64,000 bases of DNA from Paraburkholderia rhizosphaerae (GCF_004366595.1 NZ_SORE01000018.1:103932-167931); one strand, 5' to 3'. Positions 8,420 to 17,637 are shown, counted from the first letter of the stretch. Numbers and translations: made by a program. The notes: generated by a model not told the origin, from the letters alone.

Positions 8420-9238
8420 TCAGGATTTGATGAACTCGAGAAGGTCGGGGTTTAGGACGTCCGCGTGGGTGGTCAGCATGCCGTGCGGGAAGCCAGTGTA
8501 TGTCTTCAGCACACCGTTTGCGAGCAGGTCGACCGCGCGGGGCACCGAACTGGCGAACGGGACGATCTGGTCATCTTCGCCGTGCATGACCAGTACCGGC
8601 ACAGTGATCTTCTTCAGATCTTCGGTGTAGTCCTCCAGCCAGGAGAATACGGTCTCGTAGTGGGCCTGGGCGCTGCCGGCCATGCCCTGGCGCCACCAGT
8701 TCGCGATCACCGCCTCAGACGGCTTGGCGCCCGCACGGTTGAAGCCATAGAACGGACCCTCCGGGACTGCCCGGTAAAACTCCGACCGGTTGCCAAGCAC
8801 GCCTGACTTAACCGCGTCGAACCACTCCCGCGGCTGACCTGCAGGGTTCGCGTCGGTTTTCACCATGTTCGGCGTCAGCGAGGCCACCAGCACTGCCTTG
8901 GCGACCCGCTCCTGGTGGCGAGCGACGTAGCGGGCCACCTCGCCGCCGCCGGTGGAGTGCCCGATATGGATCGCGTCGCGGACGCCGAGGTGTTCGGTCA
9001 GTGCAGCGAGGTCAGCGACCCAGTGGTCCATGTCGTTACCGGTGCCGACTTGCTCGGACCGACCGTGCCCGCGCCGGTCATGGGCGATTACGCGGTAGCC
9101 GTGGTGAAGGAAAAACATCATCTGGGCGTCCCAGTCGTCGGCCGACAGGGGCCAGCCATGGCTGAAGACGATCGGCTGACCGGACCCCCAGTCCTTGTAG
9201 AAGATCTTTACGCCGTCCGGAGTGGTGATCGTAGGCAT
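8420..9238 (-). CDS. Alpha/beta hydrolase, non-haem chloroperoxidase type
   Basis: A complete 272-residue alpha/beta hydrolase. The nucleophile elbow is GHSTGGG (Ser near residue 95), the acid lies in 'HGEDDQIVP', and the catalytic His is in 'GFPHGM'. The N-terminal 'GVKIFYKDWGSGQPIVFSHGWPL' is typical of cofactor-free chloroperoxidase/perhydrolase and arylesterase members. AGGAGG precedes the ATG. These cytosolic enzymes hydrolyse esters or lactones, and halogenation is a side reaction. The real substrate is unknown. Confidence 0.88.
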   Translation of the reverse strand: MPTITTPDGVKIFYKDWGSGQPIVFSHGWPLSADDWDAQMMFFLHHGYRVIAHDRRGHGRSEQVGTGNDMDHWVADLAALTEHLGVRDAIHIGHSTGGGEVARYVARHQERVAKAVLVASLTPNMVKTDANPAGQPREWFDAVKSGVLGNRSEFYRAVPEGPFYGFNRAGAKPSEAVIANWWRQGMAGSAQAHYETVFSWLEDYTEDLKKITVPVLVMHGEDDQIVPFASSVPRAVDLLANGVLKTYTGFPHGMLTTHADVLNPDLLEFIKS

Positions 9239-9584
9239 CGCTGGTACCTCCTATAAGAGATTGATTGAAGTGTTGGTTCTCCGCGAGACATCGAGAATGC
9301 CGCCAGCGGCTTCTTTCGAAGTCTTATTTCATGCGCATCTGAAAACCGCGCGAGCGGAGCGCACTCCGATCGCTGCGATGGATCTCTAAATGTCCCTCGG
9401 CGCGACGTCCTTGCTCCTGGCGCTTGAACGCATCGAGTACAGGAATCGGACTGTGATTAAGCACTCGGAATGCGGTGACCACGCCAGCGACAACTCCGCC
9501 TGGGCGGCTTGACCCGTCGATACGGCAGCCGTTGCAATATAGGTATCCCTTGCCTCGATGACAAAGACTTTCTATGATTTGACC
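9239..9584. other. Intergenic region between divergent hydrolase and LysR genes
   Basis: About 370 bases separate the start codons of the divergent genes. Apart from the palindrome near the LysR start, no reading frame or repeat was recognised. It should hold both promoters. Confidence 0.4.
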
Positions 9585-9601
9585 TATGCCTCAAAGGCAT
9601 A
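9585..9601. promoter_or_regulatory. LysR-type operator palindrome upstream of LysR gene 1
   Basis: TATGCCTCAAAGGCATA is a perfect inverted repeat (7-base arms, 3-base centre) that fits the T-N11-A pattern of LysR boxes. It ends 11 bases before the ATG at 9613. A site with the same arms lies at the same distance from the second LysR gene (15865-15881), pointing to autoregulation and possible cross-regulation. Confidence 0.6.
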
Positions 9602-9612
9602 CAGGAGAGCCA

Positions 9613-10530
9613 ATGGAACTTCGACATCTGCGATATTTCATCGCGGTTGCGGAGGAAGGAAGCCTTTTGACAGCCGCCCAACGGCGGTTACACACGTCGC
9701 AGCCGTCACTTAGCCGGCAGATCCGCGATCTTGAATTCGAAGTGGGTGTGAAATTACTGGAGCGCCAGGCACGCGGCGTGGCGCTTACCACTGCTGGAAA
9801 AATTTTCCTTGATTACGCGCGTCTGGCGCTGCTGCAAGTCGAAGCTGCTATCGACGGCGCACGGCGCGCGGAACAGCCTGAAAAGCCCATTTTGGCCATG
9901 GGTTTCCTTGCGGGGCAGGAAGTCGTATGGTTACCGCACGCGCTGCACATCCTCCGCGAGGAGGCACCAGATGCGGAGATCACACTGTGCAGCCAGTCTT
10001 CTCCTGAACTCGCTCTTGGGCTGATGCGAGGAAAGCTAGACGTCGCCTTCCTTCGCCCCGAGAGACAGACCGTTGGCCTGTCATTCAAAGTCTTGGCGAA
10101 GGAGCCACTGATCGCCGTACTGCCGGCAGACCACCGGCTGACGTCACGCAAGAAAATGCGGCCGCAGGATCTCGCCAGCCAAATTTACGTCAGTTCATCC
10201 AAGACTTCTCCCGTACTGGAATCCGTGATTCAGCACTACGCATCGAGCGTCGGAATAACGCTCAAGGCGGGATACGAAGGCGAAAACCTCCCGTCCGCAA
10301 TGTCGCTCGTTACGTCAACGGGTGGCGTTACGCTTATCCCGCTGTATGCGCAAAATATGCTGACACCAAACGTTGTTGCGAGGGCGCTTGACGGCGTACC
10401 TCCGACGATTGATCTCGTCTTGGGATACAGCGATGCAAATACAAACCCGTTACTTCTTCGGCTGTTATCTCGTGCGGACGAGTTGGTCGCAAATGTTCAA
10501 GATCAAAGCATCATTCGCTATGCCGTCTAG
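9613..10530 (+). CDS. LysR family transcriptional regulator (copy 1)
   Basis: The start MELRHLRYFIAVAEEGSLLT is preceded by AGGAGAG. The 305-residue protein has the N-terminal winged helix-turn-helix ('AAQRRLHTSQPSLSRQIRDLE') and a periplasmic-binding-like effector domain ('GFLAGQEVVWL', 'GKLDVAFLRPE', 'VTLIPLYAQN'). The MELRHLRYF start and domain pattern place it near the BenM/CatM/HcaR group that senses small aromatic acids, but the ligand is unknown. It is a close paralogue of the LysR at 14953-15852. The divergent chloroperoxidase-like gene is a plausible target. Confidence 0.9.
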   Translation: MELRHLRYFIAVAEEGSLLTAAQRRLHTSQPSLSRQIRDLEFEVGVKLLERQARGVALTTAGKIFLDYARLALLQVEAAIDGARRAEQPEKPILAMGFLAGQEVVWLPHALHILREEAPDAEITLCSQSSPELALGLMRGKLDVAFLRPERQTVGLSFKVLAKEPLIAVLPADHRLTSRKKMRPQDLASQIYVSSSKTSPVLESVIQHYASSVGITLKAGYEGENLPSAMSLVTSTGGVTLIPLYAQNMLTPNVVARALDGVPPTIDLVLGYSDANTNPLLLRLLSRADELVANVQDQSIIRYAV

Positions 10531-10860
10531 GTCATGGACGCCGGCTCGGTCACTTCGAGATCGAACCTCGACCATGCAAACTGGATGGTCGCCTCGACCG
10601 GCGGCTCCTGGCCGGTCGCAGTCCTATGCAGCGCGGATGAACAGCTGAACTTCGGAACATCACGCTGGGCAGCACACGACCCGAAGCCGACTTGCCATGT
10701 TCTCTTTCAGACGTCCGATAAGCGCGTAATAGCGGCTGAAAACCGTTTCCCCTACTCGCGGTGAACCTTGCCTTTCAGACTGGCCGAAAAACGGGGTGCT
10801 TCAGGTCTGCTCACGATACCCGGGCGTATACTTTTTGCGATCGGGTGCATGTCCGGCAGG
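10531..10860. other. Intergenic stretch, nothing recognised
   Basis: Lies between the convergent LysR and NmrA-like genes. No convincing reading frame or strong terminator hairpin was seen. Confidence 0.4.
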
Positions 10861-11757
10861 CTAACGTTGTGTTCCTGGCTGAAAAATCCCACGGTTCGCG
10901 AGGACATAGTCGTGCACTGACATCGGCTTTTGTCCGGTAATCCGTTCGACAATATCGTTCGTGCCGGCGAATTCGCCAGCCTGGTAGCCGCGATACACAG
11001 ACGTAATGTGCTGGATGAAATGCGCCGACAACCCGATTTGCGTGAGACGCGCCTCGAATGACTCCAGGCTTTCCGCTTCGTAACGCACCGGGCGATCAAG
11101 CGCATCGCCGACCATCTTCGCTACCTGCGTGTGATCGAGTTCTTCGGCGCCGAACAGCGGGTATGTCTTGCCCGCATGCGGCTCGGGGTCTAGCAGGATC
11201 CGGGCGATCACACGGCCTTGATCGGCCGCGGCGATCGGCGCGTGACGTCCATCACCAGCGGGTACGCGCAGCAAGTCATGGTTCGCGATTTGCGACCGCT
11301 GAAATCCGTAGCTCAGCCACTCCATAAAGAGCGTCGGCCGCAGATGCGTGACGGGAACGCCCGCCCAATCGAACACGCGCTCACCATACCAGTGCGCAAG
11401 CGAAGCCCGGCTCTGCGCATCGGCACTCGCGGAAATCTGCGACATGTTGACGATCAAGCGAACGCCCGCCAGCTTCGCGGCATGCGCAAAATAGGCCGTC
11501 GCATCGACGAGCTGCGGCTGCATGATCGGGTACACGAAGTACGCGCCGGTCACGTTTTGTAGCGCCGCCTGGACGGCATGACTGTCCAGCAGATCGCCGA
11601 CAACAATCTCAACGCCTCGTGCACGCAATGCGGAGGCACGCTCATCGTCGCGATGAACGAGCGCCCGCACGCGCGCGCCCCTCGACAAGAGTTCCTCGAT
11701 GGCTGCGCCACCCGTCGCGCCGGTCGCGCCCGTAATCAGATACAGATAGTCCTTCAT
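10861..11757 (-). CDS. NmrA-like NAD(P)-binding protein
   Basis: The 298-residue atypical SDR begins MKDYLYLITGATGATGGAAIEELL, with the GATGxxG nucleotide-binding motif at residues 10-16. 'VRALVHRDDERASAL' follows, where Arg/His suggest NADP preference. The later 'LRPTLFMEWL' region is typical of NmrA/HSCARG-like proteins, which lack the usual YxxxK catalytic pair and may sense redox state or act as reductases. It is last in a minus-strand run after nitrilase and carbonic anhydrase, with a 44-base gap. Confidence 0.8.
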   Translation of the reverse strand: MKDYLYLITGATGATGGAAIEELLSRGARVRALVHRDDERASALRARGVEIVVGDLLDSHAVQAALQNVTGAYFVYPIMQPQLVDATAYFAHAAKLAGVRLIVNMSQISASADAQSRASLAHWYGERVFDWAGVPVTHLRPTLFMEWLSYGFQRSQIANHDLLRVPAGDGRHAPIAAADQGRVIARILLDPEPHAGKTYPLFGAEELDHTQVAKMVGDALDRPVRYEAESLESFEARLTQIGLSAHFIQHITSVYRGYQAGEFAGTNDIVERITGQKPMSVHDYVLANRGIFQPGTQR

Positions 11758-11801
11758 GTCATGCTCCAGGATCGGAAAGAGAGATTTCCCCTGCGGCGTG
11801 G

Positions 11802-12344
11802 TTAGCCTGCGGACTGGCGCAGCGGTGCCGGCGGAACGACGGTGGTGACCTGCCCGGTTTTGACGTCGTAGACCAGACCCGACACGACGAGGCCATCGGG
11901 AAGTTCCTTGTTCGCACGAAGTGCCGCGGCGTCGAGGGCCACTGCCTTGTAGGGCTCCGTAATGGCAAGCCCATCAAGCGCCTCTGTCTCGACACCGAGA
12001 TGCTTCGCGAGCAACGCAGGCGCATGCTTGTGACAGCCGATGATTCCGCAATCGGTGTGCTGGAGCAGGACAAGGTTGCGCGCGCCGTCGGGGCGACCTG
12101 CCGCCCTGGCGAGAACGCTCAGTATGGACAGCGTTTCGAGCAACGGTTTGTTCAACCGGCCGCCTACGTTACGGATCACGGCCGCTTCACCCTGCTTCAA
12201 GCCCAGCACGTGCGCGGGGTCGACGCGCGGATCGACACAGCCGATCACGACCGTTCCTGTCGACGGCATCATCTTGAGTTCGGGTGCGAATGCCGTTTTG
12301 GAGAAGTCGGCGTTGCGCTCCAGCATGACATCGTTGAAGTCCAT
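11802..12344 (-). CDS. Beta-class carbonic anhydrase
   Basis: The 180-residue enzyme carries the zinc site of beta-carbonic anhydrases: Cys in 'VVIGCVDPRVDP' (with the Asp-Arg dyad) and His plus Cys in 'LLQHTDCGIIG'. It catalyses CO2/bicarbonate interconversion in the cytoplasm. It lies 114 bases downstream of a nitrilase gene and upstream of an NmrA-like gene, all on the minus strand, so it is probably in one transcript. The link to nitrile metabolism is unexplained. Confidence 0.88.
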   Translation of the reverse strand: MDFNDVMLERNADFSKTAFAPELKMMPSTGTVVIGCVDPRVDPAHVLGLKQGEAAVIRNVGGRLNKPLLETLSILSVLARAAGRPDGARNLVLLQHTDCGIIGCHKHAPALLAKHLGVETEALDGLAITEPYKAVALDAAALRANKELPDGLVVSGLVYDVKTGQVTTVVPPAPLRQSAG

Positions 12345-12458
12345 TTTTCATACTCCTGTATTTCGAGGGCGACGTGGCCCGGTCGAATTCGCCGTCATTG
12401 TCGTTTCGCACGGGCGTAACGCATTCGACGACGGGTATCGTGCGATTGCGCAAGCGGC

Positions 12459-13445
12459 TCAGGCGAGTACTTCCGGCTGCTCGGCCGGTTCTTCTTCCGG
12501 TATGCGCAGCGATCGCTCTATCACGTGGTTCTTCGGCGTACGGTCGATCACGAGCCCCAGCACGTCGGGGCGGCTGTAATGGCCACGCGAATCCATCATG
12601 CGTTTGCGCTTGTCGATCTGCCAGAAATCCAGATCGGCGATGATCTCGCCTTCTCCTTCACGCAGCGGCTGACCGCCCATGAACTCGCCGTCAGGCGAAA
12701 CGATGGCGGTGAAACAACCGCTGGAGATCGGGCCGAGCTGGGTTGTGTGGGTATCCTGCAGAATCTGCTGTTGCTGCTCAGGTGTGAGCCACGCGGTTGC
12801 GTTGACCACGAAAGCGCCGGCCTCCAGCGCGTGCTGACGGATGTTGACCGATATCTGCTCGGAGAATAGATCGCCCGCAAACGAACCCGGGTACATGGCC
12901 GAATGAATTTCCTCACCGTCGGCCATCAGCGCATAGCGGGCCAACGGGTTATAGTGCTCCCAGCAGGCCAGTTGGCCTACGCGGCCCACAGCCGTATCGA
13001 CGGCGCGCAGGCCTGAGCCGTCGCCCATTCCCCAGACCATTCGCTCGTGATAAGTCGGCGAGAGCTTGCGGCGGCGCTGCACGAGCGTGCCGTCGGCGTC
13101 GAATAGCAGTTGCGTGTTGTAGATCGTGCCGCTGTCGCGTTCATTGACGCCGATCGACACCACCATGCCGGCCTGTCGAGCCGCCTCGCCGATTGCGCGA
13201 GTCGAGTCTGACGGAACCGTCACGGCCTGCTCGAGCAGCTTGTAGTGCTCGGCGCCCATCGCAAACGGCGATTCGATGAACGAGAAGTACGGGTAATACG
13301 GAACGACGGTCTCCGGGAACGTCGCGAACTGGACGCCCTGCTGGCCGAGCGCCAGAATTTTTCTGACGACCTTATCAACAGTGCCTTCCCGGCTATAGAG
13401 AACAGGCGCGATCTGGACGGCGGCGGCGCGGATGATTTTCGACAT
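12459..13445 (-). CDS. Nitrilase (carbon-nitrogen hydrolase family), orphan copy
   Basis: The 328-residue protein has the complete nitrilase triad: Glu in 'FPETVVPYYPYFSF', Lys in 'RRRKLSPTYHERM', and the nucleophile Cys in 'LACWEHYNPLARYAL'. It closely resembles the Nit-cluster nitrilase at 39257-40324 over the whole catalytic core, so both are in the Nit6803-like aliphatic nitrilase group that converts nitriles to acids plus ammonia. Here it heads a different operon with carbonic anhydrase and an NmrA-like protein. The divergent GlxA-type regulator is a likely controller. Confidence 0.88.
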   Translation of the reverse strand: MSKIIRAAAVQIAPVLYSREGTVDKVVRKILALGQQGVQFATFPETVVPYYPYFSFIESPFAMGAEHYKLLEQAVTVPSDSTRAIGEAARQAGMVVSIGVNERDSGTIYNTQLLFDADGTLVQRRRKLSPTYHERMVWGMGDGSGLRAVDTAVGRVGQLACWEHYNPLARYALMADGEEIHSAMYPGSFAGDLFSEQISVNIRQHALEAGAFVVNATAWLTPEQQQQILQDTHTTQLGPISSGCFTAIVSPDGEFMGGQPLREGEGEIIADLDFWQIDKRKRMMDSRGHYSRPDVLGLVIDRTPKNHVIERSLRIPEEEPAEQPEVLA

Positions 13446-13655
13446 GATGGTGCTCCTTTCGCTGGCTGCGAGACGGATTTGAGAAGTGCTTGTACCTTAG
13501 CGCCGCGGGCCATTACGATGATGTCGTTGTTGCCACCATTCATGACATCCGTTGTCTGCGCAGCACGCGCACTACTCAGTTTCACCAGACTGCTATCTGG
13601 GAATCAGGTGGCGCCCATTCATGTCACATTCCATGTTGCGGATGGCGAACTAAAC

Positions 13656-14612
13656 ATGCACCGGATTGGCTTTATCGTACCGAGAAGATTTCAGATGATG
13701 AGTCTCGCGGCCCTCACTGTGTTCGAGGTGGCGAACATGCCTCCGGGAGGCTCGTGCTACGACATTCGTGTGTTGTCTGAACATGGCGGGCCTGTCGAGT
13801 CTTCTGGTGGCATGACATTGGAAACCGACGCGTTTGGAGATCCAGCATTCGACACGGTGATCGTGGGTTCCATCACGGAAATGACCATGCCGTCAGCCGA
13901 CGCTGCCGTCCTCGCATTCGTGAAAGAGGCGGCCAAAGCATCGAGACGGATCACGTCGATCTGCAGCGGCGCATTCGTGCTCGCCGAGGCCGGACTGCTG
14001 GATGGCAGGCGCGCCACGATGCATTGGGCACATGCATCCGAATTCCGGGCGCGCTTCCCCAACGTCATCACCGAAGAAGACCGGATTTTCGTCAACGACG
14101 GTCCCATCTGGACCTCGGCCGGGATGACGGCCGGCATCGACCTCGCCCTCGCGCTGCTCGATAACGACCTCGGCCCCGATGCCGCGAAACGGGTCGCCCG
14201 ACTGCTTGTGATGAATCAGCGTCGGCTGGGCGGGCAAAAACAGCACTCCGCGCTGCTCGACATGACGCCAAAATCCGACCGGATCGAATCGGTGCTTGCG
14301 CACATCCGGCGCAACTTGCGCAATCCGCTCACCATTGAGGAGCTTGCGGACGTGGCGAACCTGAGCCCTCGCCAGTTCAGCCGCGCTTTTGTCGCCGAGA
14401 CCGGTCAGTCGCCTGCGAAGGCAGTGGAACAGTTGCGCCTCGAAGCGGCCCGATTCATGATCGAACAAGGGCGGCACACCATTAACGTGGTGGCGCAGGA
14501 GACCGGCTTCGCGGACCGGGAGCGCATGCGCCGCGCGTTCGTCCGATCGTTCGGCGTGCCCGCCGACGTCCTGCGGAGGAACGCCCGGCGGGAACCGGTC
14601 ACTGGTAGTTGA
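13656..14612 (+). CDS. GlxA-type AraC regulator (DJ-1/PfpI plus HTH)
   Basis: The start is placed at ATG 13656 (MHRIGFIVPRRFQMMSL). The 318-residue protein has an N-terminal DJ-1/PfpI-like domain with 'SICSGAFVLAEAGLLDGRRATMHW' (nucleophile-elbow Cys region, residues about 90-115). The C-terminal double helix-turn-helix AraC domain includes 'LTIEELADVANLSPRQFSRAF' and 'VAQETGFADRERMRRAF'. Such proteins control amine, nitrile or choline catabolic genes. It is divergent from the nitrilase operon (about 210 bases between starts), which is the natural target. Confidence 0.88.
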   Translation: MHRIGFIVPRRFQMMSLAALTVFEVANMPPGGSCYDIRVLSEHGGPVESSGGMTLETDAFGDPAFDTVIVGSITEMTMPSADAAVLAFVKEAAKASRRITSICSGAFVLAEAGLLDGRRATMHWAHASEFRARFPNVITEEDRIFVNDGPIWTSAGMTAGIDLALALLDNDLGPDAAKRVARLLVMNQRRLGGQKQHSALLDMTPKSDRIESVLAHIRRNLRNPLTIEELADVANLSPRQFSRAFVAETGQSPAKAVEQLRLEAARFMIEQGRHTINVVAQETGFADRERMRRAFVRSFGVPADVLRRNARREPVTGS

Positions 14613-14952
14613 AGTTTGATCGGTTGTTGTGCCGTCCCGCAGAGGCGAAAGACGAACGATCTGGTCGGGGATTTCCGCTGTTTCGCTTGTAGCGACGGCG
14701 AACGGCTGCAATTGGATAAGCTGCGGTCGCTTGGAACGTAACGACGAACGTCACCTCATGGCCGATTGGGTGAGGTCGCCAACGGCCGCTTACTGGCATT
14801 CCACTCCGCAAACTTGAAATTGGCTGACTGACCGGTTTGGCAGGTGCACATGCCGATTGCATGAGGCGGCGATCGGCCGTGAGCGGTCATTTACACTGGC
14901 GCAGCAAATGTCGGAAAGCCGAAAGGGGATGGTCACATATCTCAGTTCAGCG
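14613..14952. other. Intergenic stretch, nothing recognised
   Basis: Lies between the convergent ends of the AraC-type and LysR genes. No credible gene was seen on either strand. Confidence 0.4.
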
Positions 14953-15852
14953 TCACGCTGAACGCTTTGCGATCCTTGAAATCAATTCGTCCACCCGCGA
15001 CAGAAACAGGCTGACAATCGGCGCCTTATTGCCTGGGCTGTAACCCACGGCCAGCTCTATGGTCGGAACATCCCCTTCTAGCGGCCGGCTCACGACGGAC
15101 CATGGCATCAGGTTCTGCACATAGGCCGGTATCAGCGTCACGGCGCGCATCGAAGCAATCAGCGACATCACCATCGCCGGATTGTCGACGCTTTGCGCGA
15201 CGTCCACTTCGACGCCCGCTTTGGCCAGATAAGCGTCGATCACCTGTCTCAGCGCCTTGGCTTTGTCCGCCATCGCGATGAACGGCTCGTGCCGGAGTTC
15301 CTCCGCACGCACCGTTTTGCGCGCAGTCAATGGATGGTCGCTCGGCATCAGCACGACGAGCGGTTCCTTGCCGACGACCTTGTACTCGAGGCCGTATCCG
15401 GGCTCGGCTCGCATAAACGCCACGTCGAGCTTGCCGTGCGCCAGTGCGGCGGCCAGTTCCGTCGAATAGTCGCTGGAGACGGAAACCTCGATATTCGGCA
15501 ACTCCTCACGCAACAGGTGCATCGCGTCGGTCAGCCATGTCATTTCCTGACCCGTCAGAAAGCCCAGCGCAAAGCGCGGTTTTGCCGGCTGCGCTGCGCG
15601 CCGTGCCGCCTCCACGGCTGTGTCCAGCTGAGCTATCGCGAGCCGCGCATGATCGATGAAGGCCTTGCCCGCGTCGGTCAGTTCGACGCCGCGCGCGCTG
15701 CGGACCAGCAGTTCCACGCCGACCTGATCCTCCAGATCGCGAATTTGCCGGCTTAACGACGGTTGCGAAGTATGCAGCCGTTTTTCAGCCGCCTCCGTCA
15801 GGCTGCCGGTCTCGGCTACCGCAATGAAGTACCGCAAATGACGCAGTTCCAT
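14953..15852 (-). CDS. LysR family transcriptional regulator (copy 2)
   Basis: Begins MELRHLRYFIAVAETGSLTE; twelve further in-frame residues upstream overlap the palindromic operator and are not counted. The 299-residue protein aligns along its length with the LysR at 9613-10530, sharing 'LHTSQPSLSRQIRDLE', 'GKLDVAF', 'KEPL' and 'VTLIPAYVQN'. It is divergent from the SDR gene at 16005, the usual layout for a LysR regulator and its target. The effector is unknown, though the family suggests a small aromatic or acidic molecule. Confidence 0.9.
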   Translation of the reverse strand: MELRHLRYFIAVAETGSLTEAAEKRLHTSQPSLSRQIRDLEDQVGVELLVRSARGVELTDAGKAFIDHARLAIAQLDTAVEAARRAAQPAKPRFALGFLTGQEMTWLTDAMHLLREELPNIEVSVSSDYSTELAAALAHGKLDVAFMRAEPGYGLEYKVVGKEPLVVLMPSDHPLTARKTVRAEELRHEPFIAMADKAKALRQVIDAYLAKAGVEVDVAQSVDNPAMVMSLIASMRAVTLIPAYVQNLMPWSVVSRPLEGDVPTIELAVGYSPGNKAPIVSLFLSRVDELISRIAKRSA

Positions 15853-15864
15853 GGTCTCTCGCTC

Positions 15865-15881
15865 CATGCCTGTCAGGCATG
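15865..15881. promoter_or_regulatory. LysR-type operator palindrome upstream of LysR gene 2
   Basis: CATGCCTGTCAGGCATG is a perfect inverted repeat with the same ATGCCT/AGGCAT arms and 3-base centre as the site at 9585-9601, at the same position relative to the LysR start (15852). A weaker half-similar sequence, ATGCCTCACAGGAG, overlaps the ribosome site of the divergent SDR at about 15985-15998. Confidence 0.6.
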
Positions 15882-16004
15882 CACCCAAGCTTTCAAAGTC
15901 TTTTTAATCGACCCGGCAAGCACGTAGATTAGCCCTGTCATCAATTTCCTCACCGCGAACGCCACTAAGCCATACGTCGCAGCGATGCCTCACAGGAGTT
16001 TCTC

Positions 16005-16751
16005 ATGAACCGCCCCGTCGTCCTCATCACCGGCGCGCTGACCGGCATCGGTCGCGCCACCGCCATCGCTTTCGCCCGCTCCGGAGCGCGGCTCGTCGTC
16101 TCCGGCCGTCGCCCCGCAGAGGGTGCAGCCCTCGAGGCCGAGTTGCGCGAGCTGGGCGCTGAAGCCTTCTTCGTTCAGGCCGACGTCCGCCATGACGAAG
16201 AGGTCCGCAGTCTCATCGATCAAGCCGTTTCCCGGTTCGGCAGGCTGGACATCGCGGTCAACAATGCCGGCACAGAAGGCACGCCTGGGCCGGTAACCGA
16301 TGTGTCCGCTGACAGCTATGCCGCTACCTTCGACACCAACGTGCTAGGCATGCTGTTGAGCCTCAAGCACGAACTGCGCGTCATGACGGCCCAACGTTCC
16401 GGCAGCGTGATCAACATCTCGTCGACTTACGGCCACGAAGGTGCGGCCTATGCCGCCATTTACGCCGGCAGCAAGCACGCCGTCGAAGGGTTCACCCGAT
16501 CGACGGCGCTCGAAGTGGCCAGCACGGGGGTGCGCGTCAATGCGGTCGCGCCAGGACCGACCGACACCGGCATGCTCGACCGCTTTACCGGCACACCAGA
16601 GAGGAAAGCGGCGCTGGCACGTGGCGTGCCGCTCGCGCGTATCGGTAACCCGGCGGACATCGCCGCAGCGGTGCTCTATCTGGCGTCCGAAGGCGCGGCC
16701 TTCGTGACGGGGCAGATCGTCACGGTCGACGGCGGCAAGACGGCTGGCTGA
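16005..16751 (+). CDS. Short-chain dehydrogenase/reductase
   Basis: A 248-residue classical SDR with TGALTGIG at residues 9-16, 'NNAGTEG', the catalytic Ser in 'SVINISSTYGHEG' and YxxxK in 'YAGSKHAV'. The C-terminal 'FVTGQIVTVDGG' is the usual family ending. The length is standard, and AGGAG precedes the ATG. It is divergent from LysR copy 2 and followed 49 bases later by another SDR gene, so it probably heads a LysR-controlled operon. The substrate is unknown. Confidence 0.88.
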   Translation: MNRPVVLITGALTGIGRATAIAFARSGARLVVSGRRPAEGAALEAELRELGAEAFFVQADVRHDEEVRSLIDQAVSRFGRLDIAVNNAGTEGTPGPVTDVSADSYAATFDTNVLGMLLSLKHELRVMTAQRSGSVINISSTYGHEGAAYAAIYAGSKHAVEGFTRSTALEVASTGVRVNAVAPGPTDTGMLDRFTGTPERKAALARGVPLARIGNPADIAAAVLYLASEGAAFVTGQIVTVDGGKTAG

Positions 16752-16800
16752 TCCGCGCTTTCTTCCCTCCCCTACCCTCTGATGCCGGGAGTATCGAATC

Positions 16801-17637
16801 ATGAACACGCTATCGGGCAAGACCGCGCTGGTGACCGGCGCATCACGCGGCATCGGCCGCGCCAGCGCGCTTGCGCTGGCGAAGGCAGGTGCCCAGGTGC
16901 TGGTGCACTATGGCCGAGGCGCGCAGGAGGCCGACGCTGTCGTCGCGGAGATAAGGAAAGCGGGCGGTACAGCCGAGAAGGTTGCCGCTGACCTGCGCGC
17001 CGCTGATGGTCCACACCTGCTCGCGCAGCGGACGCGCGCGATCGTCGGCGGCCGCCTCGACATCCTGGTTGCCAATGCCGGCATTTCCGGCGCGGCGACG
17101 ATTGAAGAAACAACAGTCGAACACTTCGACAACCTGTTCGCGGTGAACGTACGCGCGCCGTTCTTCCTTGTTCAGCAACTGCTGCCCGTGATGTGCAAGG
17201 GCAGCAGCATCGCGCTGCTTTCTTCGCTAGCCGCGCGCGCGGCGCTCGGCACGCTGGCCGCCTATGCGGCCACCAAGGGCGCCATCGACACGCTCGTCAA
17301 ACATTTCGGCGCGGCGCTCGGTGACCGGGGCATTCGGGTCAATGCTGTCGCGCCCGGTGTGGTGCCGACCGATATGTCCAGTTTCGCGAAGACTGAAGCA
17401 GGACAAGACTTCGCGATCGGCATTCAGGCGCTAAAACGCATGGCGCAACCAGATGACATCGGTGCGGCTGTGGCCGAGGCCTCCCGCATGGATCACAATA
17501 ACGGCGTCCCATCCCGGGTAAGGATTGACTTCGGTCAAATCAGATGGTCGAACCGCAATCAAAATGAAGTCTTCTCGCCGAACCGACCCTTTGCTTGCGG
17601 TGACACGATCACGGCGTTACCTGCACGAGCGGAATGA
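16801..17637 (+). CDS. SDR-family protein with a foreign C-terminus
   Basis: The first 224 or so residues are a good SDR: TGASRGIG, 'LVANAGISGAATIEE', Ser in 'IALLSSLAARAAL' and YxxxK in 'YAATKGAID'. After 'QPDDIGAAVA' (about 17473) the expected ending with a 'GxxxxVDGG' motif is replaced by about 54 unrelated, Arg/Asn-rich residues. This points to a deletion or rearrangement that fused the truncated gene to other DNA. The new stop codon overlaps the MscS start (ATGA at 17634), probably by chance. The catalytic residues remain, but substrate binding and oligomerisation are likely damaged. Confidence 0.65.
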   Translation: MNTLSGKTALVTGASRGIGRASALALAKAGAQVLVHYGRGAQEADAVVAEIRKAGGTAEKVAADLRAADGPHLLAQRTRAIVGGRLDILVANAGISGAATIEETTVEHFDNLFAVNVRAPFFLVQQLLPVMCKGSSIALLSSLAARAALGTLAAYAATKGAIDTLVKHFGAALGDRGIRVNAVAPGVVPTDMSSFAKTEAGQDFAIGIQALKRMAQPDDIGAAVAEASRMDHNNGVPSRVRIDFGQIRWSNRNQNEVFSPNRPFACGDTITALPARAE

